Below, piece after piece: positions 1 through 7,590 of a stretch of DNA of 64,000 nt. Below the pieces are notes generated by a model. It ran no database searches, was not told where the DNA came from, and was given only the letters and a program-made list of their open reading frames with translations. The stretch spans positions 2,473,501 to 2,537,500 of the forward strand of contig CP054838.1 in NCBI GenBank assembly GCA_028768545.1. Reading direction: 5' to 3'. Source of the DNA: Desulfobacter sp. (lineage in GTDB: Bacteria > Desulfobacterota > Desulfobacteria > Desulfobacterales > Desulfobacteraceae). The number at the start of each line of letters is the position of its first letter. Position 1 is the first letter of the stretch. The position numbers and the translations under genes were made by a program.

Positions 1-1281
1 CTATCAAATTCCCAGCTCTTTATCCAGCCGGCCTTCAAAGAAAATTGCCAACTGGGAAATTGTCAGTGACCAATTTTGAATCGGCATTGTCCATTTTTTA
101 CTGGCGTTCTGGATCCCCATGTAAAGCAGCTTTAACAGGCTGTTCTGGTTCGGGAATGATCCCTTTGTTTTGGTCAGTTTTCGAAACTGTCGATGCACAG
201 CCTCAATGGTATTTGTGGTGTATATTATCCGTCGAATCTCTTCTGGATATTTAAAGAAATGACTGAGGCGTTCCCAGTTGTTCCGCCAGGATTTTATCAC
301 AATCGGGTATTTGTCATTCCATTTATTTTCCAAGATATCCAGTTCTTCTTCGACCAGATCCTTATTGACCGCTTTATAAACACGTTTTAGATCTGCCATA
401 AATTCCTTTTTATTTTTGGAACCAACGTATTTCAATGAATTTCGGATCTGGTGGACTACGCAGAGTTGAACTTCTGTGTCCGGGAATATGGTCTCAATGG
501 CCTCGGGTAAACCTTTTAGACCATCAACACAGGCAATCAGGATATCTTTTACCCCTCGGTTTGAAAGGTCTGTTAACACCTGCAGCCAGAAGTTCGCACC
601 CTCATTCTCGGATATGTACAGCCCAAGAATCTCTTTGCGGCCCTCGATATTCACCCCAAGAATTGTGTAAACGGCTTTGCTGCCGACCTTTCCGTTTTCT
701 CGTACTTTATAATGTATGGCATCAAGCCATACGATTGGGTACACATTTTCCAACGGCCTGGCCTGCCATTCTTTGACGGTATGGATGATTTTATCGGTAA
801 TGGTGCTCAGAGTGGCATTTGAAATCTCAAGTCCATAGATTTCCTGTAAATGGGAAGCCATATCATTATAACTCATGCCCAGGCCGTAAAGGGCTATTAT
901 CTTTCTTTCAATTTCATCGCTGAGCGTTGTCTGATGTTTTTTGACGATCTGTGGAGAGAAGGTTCCGGCCCTGTCACGCGGGGTTTCCAGCTCAAATTTA
1001 CCATCCAGGGATTTAATGGTCTTTTTGCTTTTTCCATTACGGCGGTTGGCAGAAACTTCCTGCCCGAGATGGGACTCCAACTCTCCTTCAAGAGCAGCTT
1101 CAGCAAGATTTTTGATTAATGATGTAAGGACGCCGCCCTTACCTGTGAAGGGTTTACCTTCCTGGATGCCTTTAAGGGCTTTTTGAAAATCAAATTCGGT
1201 GTTTTCTTCGGTCATGTCAGTTCTCCTTATTTAGCTGAGTATATCAGCTTTCATTCAACTGACACAGAATTTTGAACGCCC
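1..1281 (-). mobile_element. IS256-family element, copy 1 (runs past the window start)
   Basis: The element's transposase-proximal end is a terminal inverted repeat near 1257-1281; read on the minus strand it starts GGGCGTTCAAAATTCTGTG. The same end occurs at 15278 and at 53387-53411. In the other two copies the opposite end lies about 170 bp beyond the transposase stop, so here it falls outside the window and the target duplication cannot be tested. The encoded protein differs from copy 2 at a handful of residues, whereas copies 2 and 3 are almost identical, so copy 1 is a slightly diverged or separately acquired copy. Confidence 0.9.
4..1215 (-). CDS. IS256-family transposase (copy 1)
   Basis: A 403-residue DDE transposase of the IS256 (Mutator-like) family, full length for the family. 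The probable catalytic residues are D165 (in WLDAIHYK), D231 (in ACVDGLKG) and E338 (in TTNTIEAVHRQ), the last in the typical TTN-x-E context. The CVVHQIRNS motif after the second Asp is also characteristic. The start is an ATG preceded by AAGGAGAACTGAC, and the gene lies about 65 bp inside the inverted repeat. It catalyses cut-and-copy movement of its own element. Nothing in the reading frame suggests inactivation. Confidence 0.95.
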   Translation of the reverse strand: MTEENTEFDFQKALKGIQEGKPFTGKGGVLTSLIKNLAEAALEGELESHLGQEVSANRRNGKSKKTIKSLDGKFELETPRDRAGTFSPQIVKKHQTTLSDEIERKIIALYGLGMSYNDMASHLQEIYGLEISNATLSTITDKIIHTVKEWQARPLENVYPIVWLDAIHYKVRENGKVGSKAVYTILGVNIEGRKEILGLYISENEGANFWLQVLTDLSNRGVKDILIACVDGLKGLPEAIETIFPDTEVQLCVVHQIRNSLKYVGSKNKKEFMADLKRVYKAVNKDLVEEELDILENKWNDKYPIVIKSWRNNWERLSHFFKYPEEIRRIIYTTNTIEAVHRQFRKLTKTKGSFPNQNSLLKLLYMGIQNASKKWTMPIQNWSLTISQLAIFFEGRLDKELGI

Positions 1282-1329
1282 TCGATACCAACACTATTAA
1301 CTGTGGTTCCAGTACCTTTATATGCTTAG

Positions 1330-1470
1330 CTGAAAGAGCAGTTGAAGACAGACCCGGACTTTGTAAAGGGGATCTTGGGGCCGAAGTGGTTTGAATTGTT
1401 TTCCAAGGGGAAATTAACCTTGCAGAAGATGACCACGGACGGCCGGATTAAAAAGTTATCTGAATTATAA
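1330..1470 (+). pseudogene. C-terminal remnant of an unknown gene
   Basis: A 46-codon open stretch ending in TAA, rich in Lys and Leu and ending KKLSEL, with an in-frame TAG just before it and no usable start. It lies directly beyond the IS256 end, and its last bases overlap the convergent Lar-like gene. It reads like the tail of a protein (DPDFVKGILGPKWFELF is a plausible amphipathic segment) whose front was lost when IS256 inserted or was rearranged. I do not recognise the family. The call rests only on protein-like composition, so it could be chance. Confidence 0.3.
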
Positions 1471-1662
1471 ATCCGTTCTCATCCTTTCATCAAGATGGGT
1501 TATTCCAAGCTCCCAACCTTCATGAGCTGATTTTTCATCAGCATAAATTGGACCACGGGCACCACAGTTATCACATTGCGCCTGAAACCCTTCCTCTGGT
1601 GATGCTTTAATTAACTGAATAACTTTATCTCTACAAAAAGGACACCCGTTTTTAGATTTCAT
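1465..1662 (-). CDS. Lar-like small zinc-ribbon protein
   Basis: A 65-residue protein with two CxxC knuckles, CPFC near residue 7 and CDNC near residue 30, followed by GARGP and a conserved-looking Trp in HEGWELG. This pattern (CPFC ... C..CGA.GP ... A...W) matches the restriction-alleviation protein Lar family found in phages and prophages, where the Rac-prophage member modulates type I restriction. A GGGGGG tract precedes the ATG. Its neighbours are a gene remnant and another disrupted unknown gene, which fits a decayed prophage or island. Function in restriction is inferred from the family only; it may be a generic zinc ribbon. Confidence 0.6.
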   Translation of the reverse strand: MKSKNGCPFCRDKVIQLIKASPEEGFQAQCDNCGARGPIYADEKSAHEGWELGITHLDERMRTDL

Positions 1663-1788
1663 ATTTGCCCCCCACTATAATATTTTTTAATTGACATGTT
1701 TCCCGATCTTAACGACACTTTTTAAGAAGGCCTTACATTTATTTTTATTTTCCAACGCGTCTGCAATTTCTGATGAGTACTGTTTTTT

Positions 1789-3154
1789 GGTTCATCAGAA
1801 AATCGCGTACCTGGACTGAGAAACATCACTGGGAAGGCAATAACACAGTAAGGATTTTTATGCTTGAAATGATGGTGTGAACATGATCATGTTCTAATTT
1901 TTTTGTGTTATTCGCACAAAATCGGAGAATGAATTAATGTCCACAAGCTTCATATACCATGCCTTTGGCCTTCGTGACTACTTTTATAAAACAACGCGTT
2001 TCATCGGTGGAATAATCACTTTTGAACTCATACCAAAACCGGAGGCGGTAAAATGCCCGGAATGTAATTCCAGGTCCGTCACCAGGAAAGGGATTGTGAC
2101 AAGAGATCTCAGAACAATACCGGTAGGTTCAAAACCCGTGATTCTCAGGACGGCTATCCAGAGAATTTGGTGTTCGTTCTGTCAATTTGTCCGGCAAATC
2201 AAACTATCCTTTGCCCAGGAGGGGAAAAGCTATACCCGGGCTTTTGAACGGTATGTCTTGGAGTTGTCTCAGTTCATGACAATCAAAGATATTGCCATCC
2301 ATTTAAGGATCAGCTGGGATACGATAAAGCAGATCCAGAAAGAAGACCTGCTGAGGCGTTATCGAAATATCCCCCTTGAGAAAGTCCGGCAGATTGCCAT
2401 AGATGAAATTTCCATAGGGAAAGGGCATAAATACTTGACCATCGTGATGGATCTGGAATCCGGTAGAATTCTGCACGTGGGAGAAGGAAAAGGTGGTGAA
2501 GCTTTGAAATCTTTTTGGACAAAAGTGAAAATATCGAAAGCAAAAATCAAAGCCGTCAGCATCGATATGTCCCCGGCATACTTGAGTGCTGTTATTGAAA
2601 ATCTTTCTGGTTCAGCAATTGTCTTTGACAGATTTCATGTTGTTAAATTGTTCAATGAGAAACTGTCGGATTTCAGGCGAAAGCTCTACAACCTTCTTGC
2701 CAATACCGGGCAACAAAAACTTCTGAAGGGAGTCCGGTGGCTTTTGTTAAAAAATCCCGAAAACCTCAGTGATGACAAGAAGGAGGCCCAACGGTTAGAA
2801 GAAGCATTGAAAATAAATCAGCCGCTATTGGTAGTCTACTACATGAAAGAGGAACTCAGGCAAATATGGAATCAAAAGAAAAAAGAAACAGCTGAAAAGA
2901 TAGTCAGCAATTGGATCAATCTGGCCAATATTTCCAAAATTCCAATGTTGATGAAATTTGCCAAGACCTTGGCTGTGCACAGGCAAAGAATCCTTTCATA
3001 CTATGATTACAGGATATCTACAGGTCCTTTAGAAGGGACAAATAACAAGATAAAAACCATGAAACGGAAAGCTTATGGATACAGGGATTCGGAGTTTTTC
3101 AGGTTGAAACTTTTGGACCTTCACAATAAAAGGTACGCATTAATCGGATGAACC
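1789..3154 (+). mobile_element. ISL3-family insertion sequence, complete
   Basis: Terminal inverted repeats are 1789-1811 (GGTTCATCAGAAAATCGCG...) and 3132-3154, whose reverse complement is GGTTCATCCGATTAATGCG..., matching at most positions. Both ends are flanked by TGTTTTTT (1781-1788 and 3155-3162), an exact 8-bp target duplication as expected for ISL3. The element carries a single transposase gene and reads as intact, so the insertion is probably recent. Confidence 0.92.
1937..3151 (+). CDS. ISL3-family transposase
   Basis: A 404-residue transposase. An N-terminal zinc-binding segment has CPECNS near residue 39 and CSFC near residue 79. A helix-turn-helix-like stretch (IKDIAIHLRISWDTIKQ) follows. 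The DDE catalytic core has Asp in AIDEISIGKGHKYLT and VSIDMSPAYL, and Glu in TGPLEGTNNKIKTMKRKAYGY, the hallmark C-terminal motif of ISL3. The stop codon lies within the right inverted repeat. Length and motifs are complete for the family, so the protein is probably active. Confidence 0.95.
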   Translation: MSTSFIYHAFGLRDYFYKTTRFIGGIITFELIPKPEAVKCPECNSRSVTRKGIVTRDLRTIPVGSKPVILRTAIQRIWCSFCQFVRQIKLSFAQEGKSYTRAFERYVLELSQFMTIKDIAIHLRISWDTIKQIQKEDLLRRYRNIPLEKVRQIAIDEISIGKGHKYLTIVMDLESGRILHVGEGKGGEALKSFWTKVKISKAKIKAVSIDMSPAYLSAVIENLSGSAIVFDRFHVVKLFNEKLSDFRRKLYNLLANTGQQKLLKGVRWLLLKNPENLSDDKKEAQRLEEALKINQPLLVVYYMKEELRQIWNQKKKETAEKIVSNWINLANISKIPMLMKFAKTLAVHRQRILSYYDYRISTGPLEGTNNKIKTMKRKAYGYRDSEFFRLKLLDLHNKRYALIG

Positions 3155-3570
3155 TGTTTTTTAATGATATCTTTGCATCCGGCCTCTGACAAAGAATCAA
3201 AATATTCCAAACTTTCTTTAAGTTCACCAATAAATATCTTTTTTTCAGGGGAATATTTTTCTCGAATTTTACACATTCTTTCATAACCGATCTGACGAAG
3301 GGTATATCTTCCATAATCTGCCAGGATATAGCCTTTTTTTACCATACGATTGATTGTTCCTTGCAAAGATTTTTCAAGGGTTTTGTCTACTTCATAACCG
3401 CATGCCCCAAGAGTCTTATAAACGAACGGCATCCCCTGATCACCTACAATGTCCTGACGATCAAAATCACCATTGGGTTTTAAGAATGGAACCATCTTGT
3501 CAACAAGCAAAAAAAACATAACCTCCCAATTTGATTTTTCCCCAGCTATTAACAATCTGTTTTTTGCCAT

Positions 3571-4164
3571 AATCAAGGTCCCCTTTATTTATGTTTATTT
3601 GCGTTCACCTTACGCCCTTTTCTTGTCACTTTCAACTACATTTTCAGCAACTTAAGAAAATATTTAAATTCTAAAACTGGGGGGGCTATTCCCCAGTTCT
3701 TAACACGAAAACTGGAAACGAAAACGAAACTGGAGAGTGACATAAAACTGGAAAAGAAATTAAAACTGGGGAGAGAATTCAAACTGGAAAAACTCAACTA
3801 TATTATCGCCGATAACAATTTTTTAGAGATATCAAGGCGCAGCATTTTGTGCGAAGTTTAAGTTCTAAAATTAGAGACTATAAAAATTAACAATATTGGA
3901 GATTAAACCGACTTTGAGATTGATTACAAGTTCATTTTAAAAAAAATGACTGTCATATAGTTATGATGTCGAATTTTAATGATTGAGCCGTGGGCATATC
4001 CTAAAAATTTAAAATGATCGTATTGTTAGATATTACCATTTGGATTTTTATTGTACCACCCCGTCAATCTGATAAGCATTCTTGTTCAAGGAGACAAGTC
4101 TGAGTACCCCCCGGTAAATTTATCATGATCTTTGTAACATTAGATTGGGTATTTAAGGGTGAAA
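3571..4164. other. Non-coding A/T-rich region with an 18-bp array
   Basis: Between the disrupted unknown gene and the MFS gene there is no convincing reading frame. The left part (3673-3787) holds a phased array listed separately. The rest (3788-4164) is A/T rich, with many stops in all frames and no recognised tRNA, riboswitch or terminator. Confidence 0.6.
3673..3787. repeat. Phased array of AAAACTGG, 18-bp period
   Basis: The octamer AAAACTGG, or its last seven bases, starts at 3673, 3708, 3726, 3744, 3762 and 3780. The last five are spaced exactly 18 bp apart. At 3691, which is 3673 plus 18, an inverted copy (CCCCAGTT) occupies the expected slot. The sequence between units is not conserved. 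In one frame the array would encode repeated KLE triplets in a Lys/Glu-rich peptide, but no start codon or ribosome site leads into it. It resembles a set of protein-binding sites on the same face of the helix more than a gene. Confidence 0.6.
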
Positions 4165-5400
4165 TCATTGCTTCTGCTCTCTGGCGGCCAGGATGGTTTT
4201 GGATTCATTCAGGGCAGTGCTTAAGATGATATTAATCAGGGTCAGCCCCACGAAAATGATCATGGCCGTTTTCATGCCTGCCAGGTTCATGAACAGGATA
4301 AATAAAATGCCCGAAACCTGGCCGATGAACAAAAGCAGGCCCTGGGATATGGATTCCGGTGCCGGGCAGGTGATTTCCGCGCAATACTGGAACCCTACAG
4401 GTGCCCCTGCGCCGAGAAGAAAAAACCCCAGGACAAATGAAGAACTCAGCAATAGTTCATAGTCGTTGAAAAAGGCCAGGCCTGCAAGCCCGGGGGTCAT
4501 TCCAACCATGGCCAGGATGATAAAGGCCCGCCTTTTTTTCAGCCGGTCTGAAAACTGGGGCAGGATCAGGGCCCCGAGGATGCCGGCCACCAGCATGATT
4601 CCGCCTGCAATTCCTGTCTGTTCCATGGTCAGCCCTTTTTGCTGGCAGATCTGGTCGATGCAGGTGGAAACGGCATTAAAGATGCCAAGGCCGATGAAAA
4701 ACAGGGGGAAGAGGTATTTCATATCCCTTTGGGCCATGATGTGGCCAAAGCTTTGGGCGATGCCCAGCCGTTCCAGCGGTTCAAATATTTCCGGGGCTTT
4801 GGCCGGTTTTTCCCTGAGAAAAACCACCAGGATAAGGGCGCTGGCAACTGAGATCAGGCCGTAGGTCATGAGCATGGACGAAAGATCATAGACCCCGGGG
4901 GTTGGGGTGTGGATCATCAATGGGGTGAGGATCATCACAATGATGATGCCCACAAATTGAGCCAGGGTGGCAATGCCAACAGCAATGGCCCTTTCATTGA
5001 GGGGAAACCATTGAACCGCCACCTTGGTGGCAGCGTTGAGGATAAAGGGCTGGGTCACGGCCAGGCCGGTCTGGGCAATGACCACCAGAGTATAGTTGTG
5101 GGGAAATAGGCCTTTCATGAGCCCGAATATCCCGGTCAGTACCGCACCGATACTCAGGCCCGTACGCAGGCCAAGGGTGTCAATGACCCAGGAGACTGGA
5201 ATGCAGACAATTAAAAATACGCCCATGAAGATTAAAGAGAGAAAATCAATGGACAGGGCAGAGACATTGTAAAAGAGTTTTGCCTCTCTGGCCACCGAGG
5301 CAAAGCTCAGCCATTGGATCTGGATCACGGCGGTGATCAGGGCATAAACCAGAAGAATAACCCATCGGTATTCATAGATTTGTGTCGTATTTTTTTGTAT
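4165..5400 (-). CDS. MFS transporter, FLVCR-like
   Basis: About 411 residues with roughly twelve hydrophobic segments, a major-facilitator carrier of the inner membrane. The first helix context (YEYRWVILLVYAL ... QWLSFASVA) and the loop SWVIDTLGLRTGLSIG resemble the FLVCR-like branch; animal FLVCR proteins carry choline, ethanolamine or heme. The substrate here is unknown. It is divergent from phnX, hinting at an organophosphonate or amine substrate. The frame stays open to 5550, but that part crosses a promoter-like TTGACA (5472-5467, minus strand). The best ribosome site (AAAGGAG) sits just before an ATA codon at 5400-5398, and no ATG, GTG or TTG lies nearby. I therefore place the start at ATA, with uncertainty. 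Confidence 0.75.
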   Translation of the reverse strand: MQKNTTQIYEYRWVILLVYALITAVIQIQWLSFASVAREAKLFYNVSALSIDFLSLIFMGVFLIVCIPVSWVIDTLGLRTGLSIGAVLTGIFGLMKGLFPHNYTLVVIAQTGLAVTQPFILNAATKVAVQWFPLNERAIAVGIATLAQFVGIIIVMILTPLMIHTPTPGVYDLSSMLMTYGLISVASALILVVFLREKPAKAPEIFEPLERLGIAQSFGHIMAQRDMKYLFPLFFIGLGIFNAVSTCIDQICQQKGLTMEQTGIAGGIMLVAGILGALILPQFSDRLKKRRAFIILAMVGMTPGLAGLAFFNDYELLLSSSFVLGFFLLGAGAPVGFQYCAEITCPAPESISQGLLLFIGQVSGILFILFMNLAGMKTAMIIFVGLTLINIILSTALNESKTILAAREQKQ

Positions 5401-5577
5401 GCTCTCTCCTTTGCTAAAAATAAACTGACTGGTCAGTATGAATTTTTTAGTATACCCTTGTGTACCTGTCAATGCTAAATTGTTATGCCAGGTCAGGGGG
5501 GTTTTAAATCTTTTTTTGTGTACCCCCCTGAAAATTTTAGTATTGTCCAATACAAGCCATTTATATAAAGGAGAATC
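5401..5577. promoter_or_regulatory. Divergent control region with two 6-2-6 palindromes
   Basis: For the minus-strand MFS gene, TTGACA at 5472-5467 and TAAAAA at 5449-5444 form a 17-bp-spaced promoter. The perfect inverted repeat ACTGACTGGTCAGT (5424-5437) sits at the predicted transcription start, a typical repressor position. For phnX, a second perfect inverted repeat GTATTGTCCAATAC (5540-5553) lies just before the ribosome site AAAGGAG (about 5567-5573). A TTGTGTACC direct repeat occurs twice between them. No regulator gene is adjacent. Operator function is inference from symmetry and position. Confidence 0.5.
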
Positions 5578-6423
5578 ATGAGTCTGTCTGTCAGCAAAAA
5601 CAGGTATTCAGGCCCTGTTCAGGCCGTTGTTTTGGACTGGGCCGGCACAGTGGTGGATCACGGGTGCATGGGGCCTGCCGCCGTATTTGTGGAGGTGTTC
5701 AAAGAACGGGGTATTGAGATCAGCGCCCAGGAGGCCCGTAAATTTATGGGGGTTGAGAAAAAAGAACATATTCAAAAATTGTGCGCCCTGGACTCGGTCT
5801 CAAAGGCCTGGCAGGAAAAATACGGGGCTTTGCCCGGGCAAATTGAGGTGGATAAACTTTATGAAAGAACGGCGCGGCTTATGGGGGAAGCCATTTGCAA
5901 ACATGGGGATCTTATTGGCGGAGTTGTCCCGACGGTCCAGGCCCTAAGGGATATGGACATAAAAATCGGTTCCTCCACAGGATATGTCAAAGAGATGATG
6001 GATGTGCTGGTGCCCATTGCCCGGGATAAAGGATATGCTCCGGATGCTGTTTTTTGTTCTTCTGATGTGCCCCAGGGAAGGCCCTTTCCCTGGATGTGCT
6101 ACCTTAACGCCATAGCCCTTGGGGTATACCCCATGGCGGCCATGGTCAAAGTCGGGGATACCATTGCTGATATTCAAGAAGGTCTGAATGCGGGCATGTG
6201 GACCGTGGGCATTACCAGGACCGGCAATGAAATGGGATTGACCCTGGAAGATCTCGAGGTCCTGGATCCTGGGGTGCGCAGGGCTAAAATTCAAACGATT
6301 ACAAAGGCGTTCAAGGCTGCCAATGCCCATTATGTGCTTGAGCAGGCCGGGGATCTATTGCCCGTGATCCAGGAGATCAACCGTCGTCTGGCCCATGGTG
6401 AAATGCCCCCCGGGGTCTGCTGA
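5578..6423 (+). CDS. phnX: Phosphonoacetaldehyde hydrolase (phosphonatase)
   Basis: A 281-residue HAD-superfamily enzyme that cleaves phosphonoacetaldehyde to acetaldehyde and phosphate in the cytoplasm. Residue D20 in VLDWAGT is the nucleophile. K61 in MGVEKKEH corresponds to the Schiff-base lysine of the family, and the C-terminal HAD acidic loop is GDTIADIQEG. Length matches known PhnX. AAAGGAG precedes the ATG. The usual partner, 2-aminoethylphosphonate transaminase (phnW), is not in the window, so the source of the aldehyde is unclear; the divergent carrier is the only local candidate partner. Confidence 0.93.
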   Translation: MSLSVSKNRYSGPVQAVVLDWAGTVVDHGCMGPAAVFVEVFKERGIEISAQEARKFMGVEKKEHIQKLCALDSVSKAWQEKYGALPGQIEVDKLYERTARLMGEAICKHGDLIGGVVPTVQALRDMDIKIGSSTGYVKEMMDVLVPIARDKGYAPDAVFCSSDVPQGRPFPWMCYLNAIALGVYPMAAMVKVGDTIADIQEGLNAGMWTVGITRTGNEMGLTLEDLEVLDPGVRRAKIQTITKAFKAANAHYVLEQAGDLLPVIQEINRRLAHGEMPPGVC

Positions 6424-6508
6424 CCATCTGAGTTCAAGAGAAGATCCTTTTTCAAAAGAGATGGCCCCTGCAGCCTTTTAAATCCCAAAACCCATGGATT
6501 GGGGAACC

Positions 6509-6844
6509 TTAAAAAGGGCATTCATCTATGAACAAAATCACCTTTTGGCATTCGGCTTCAAGCATGGCCAGTTTTTCATCAATGCCTTCCAGGTCCTGGC
6601 TTTGACCTGCTTTTTCAATGGTATATGCGGCATTGGCTGCGGCATCGGCAGCCAGGTATTTAAGCGAGCCTTTGATCTTGTGGGCATTGTTGTCAATTTC
6701 CACAAACTGCTCTGTCTCTATGGCGGTTTTGATCGCTTTGATCATGCCCGGGTATTCCACGAGAAAATCGGCAAAGCATTCCTGGATAAGTTCGGCATCA
6801 TTGCCCATGATTTCGTTGAGTTCATCAATGTTGACAACCGGCAT
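6509..6844 (-). CDS. Hpt (histidine phosphotransfer) protein
   Basis: A 111-residue all-helical protein with the Hpt signature AHKIKGSLKYLAA; H55 is the predicted phosphorylated histidine, followed by the usual KGS. It would shuttle phosphate between a hybrid kinase and a receiver. It is the last gene of a minus-strand run beginning with ABC transporter genes and including a receiver-domain protein two genes upstream, its most likely local partner. No kinase gene is adjacent, so the donor must be elsewhere. The identity is clear; the partner is inference. Confidence 0.88.
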   Translation of the reverse strand: MPVVNIDELNEIMGNDAELIQECFADFLVEYPGMIKAIKTAIETEQFVEIDNNAHKIKGSLKYLAADAAANAAYTIEKAGQSQDLEGIDEKLAMLEAECQKVILFIDECPF

Positions 6845-6877
6845 GGCGCTTCCTCTGATCTTAAGCTGTTTTAGGAC

Positions 6878-7576
6878 TTATTTTTTTTGTTCCCAGAAGT
6901 CCCGGCTTTCCTTGAGGATATCATTAATGTCGTCATCCAGGTCCTGGGCCTTTGGATCCTCCGGGTCAATCCCATTGTTATCCTCTGGCTCAAGTTCCAG
7001 ATTTTCTGTCAAACACTCTTCTTCCTCCAAGGCCTCAAGCTCCAGTTCCGGGTCTGGGTCATCTTCCAGACCATCACCGGGCAGATCATCATCTTCCAGG
7101 TCATAGTCGGGCAGGTCTATGGAAATATCGTCCACCAGGTCCCCTTCAGGGCTCATCTCTTCATCCAGGGCCGTGTCATTGTCAATATCTTCCATTTCGG
7201 GCAGGGCAAAGTCGGCTTCTGACTCATCATCATTGGGTTCCAGGTCTGCTTCGGCCAGGTCTTCCAGATCCGGCATATCCAGATCCGCCTGATTTTGGGC
7301 ATCCTGATCCTGGGCTTCCGGGTCACCCAGGGGGGTGTCAATGAAATTTCCTTCCCGGTCAAAGAGGAGGCTGCCGCTTAAATTGACTTCAAAATCAAGC
7401 CTGAAAGCAATCTGGTTATCATGGATCACAATCTGGCCACCCTTTGATCCCAAGGCAGCTACAGCCATCCGTTCTTTGAGGATATCTCTGACCGCGTCCA
7501 GGTCCAGGTCTTTCTGGACAGAGTCGATCAAATCCTTTTCTCCGTTTTTTATAACTTCAGGGTCTGTAATTTTCAT
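6878..7576 (-). CDS. Highly acidic protein of unknown function
   Basis: A 232-residue protein in two parts. Residues 1-85 look folded: ITDPEVIKNGEKDLIDSVQKDLD ... then alternating strands IVIHDNQIAFRLDFEVNLSGSLLFD. From about residue 90 to 225 it is almost entirely Asp, Glu, Leu and Pro in short repeats, which predicts a disordered, strongly negative tail. The C-terminus returns to a short helix (INDILKESRDFWEQKK). It lies between the receiver-NrtA protein (gap 14 bp) and Hpt (gap 33 bp), probably in one transcript. A scaffold or competitor for a basic surface is possible, but I do not recognise the family. Confidence 0.75.
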   Translation of the reverse strand: MKITDPEVIKNGEKDLIDSVQKDLDLDAVRDILKERMAVAALGSKGGQIVIHDNQIAFRLDFEVNLSGSLLFDREGNFIDTPLGDPEAQDQDAQNQADLDMPDLEDLAEADLEPNDDESEADFALPEMEDIDNDTALDEEMSPEGDLVDDISIDLPDYDLEDDDLPGDGLEDDPDPELELEALEEEECLTENLELEPEDNNGIDPEDPKAQDLDDDINDILKESRDFWEQKK

Positions 7577-7590
7577 CCAAGCACCTCGCT

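Larger units (their letters stand above)
1687..3570 (-). pseudogene. Unknown gene split near its 3' end by ISL3
   Basis: The left part (3570 down to 3155) encodes about 138 residues beginning MAKNRLLIAGEKSNWEV. It then runs into the ISL3 element and would end in a foreign tail. Removing the element and one copy of the 8-bp duplication TGTTTTTT restores the frame through to a TAA at 1687-1689, adding a tail that ends KVGKHVN-like (VVKIGKHVN). The restored protein is about 170 residues, mixed alpha/beta, with a segment (LQGTINRMVKKGYILADYGRYTL) that looks like a winged helix. I do not recognise the family. The start is the ATG at 3570, downstream of a GGGG tract. Only about the last 30 residues are displaced, so a shortened product may still be made. 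Confidence 0.7.

Noticed and set aside
3673..3787. CRISPR array
   Set aside because: The 18-bp period and 8-bp units are far too short, and no cas genes are present.
5401..5550. Extended MFS N-terminus from the ATG at 5550
   Set aside because: It would cross the promoter and the palindrome and add about 50 hydrophilic residues not typical of the family.
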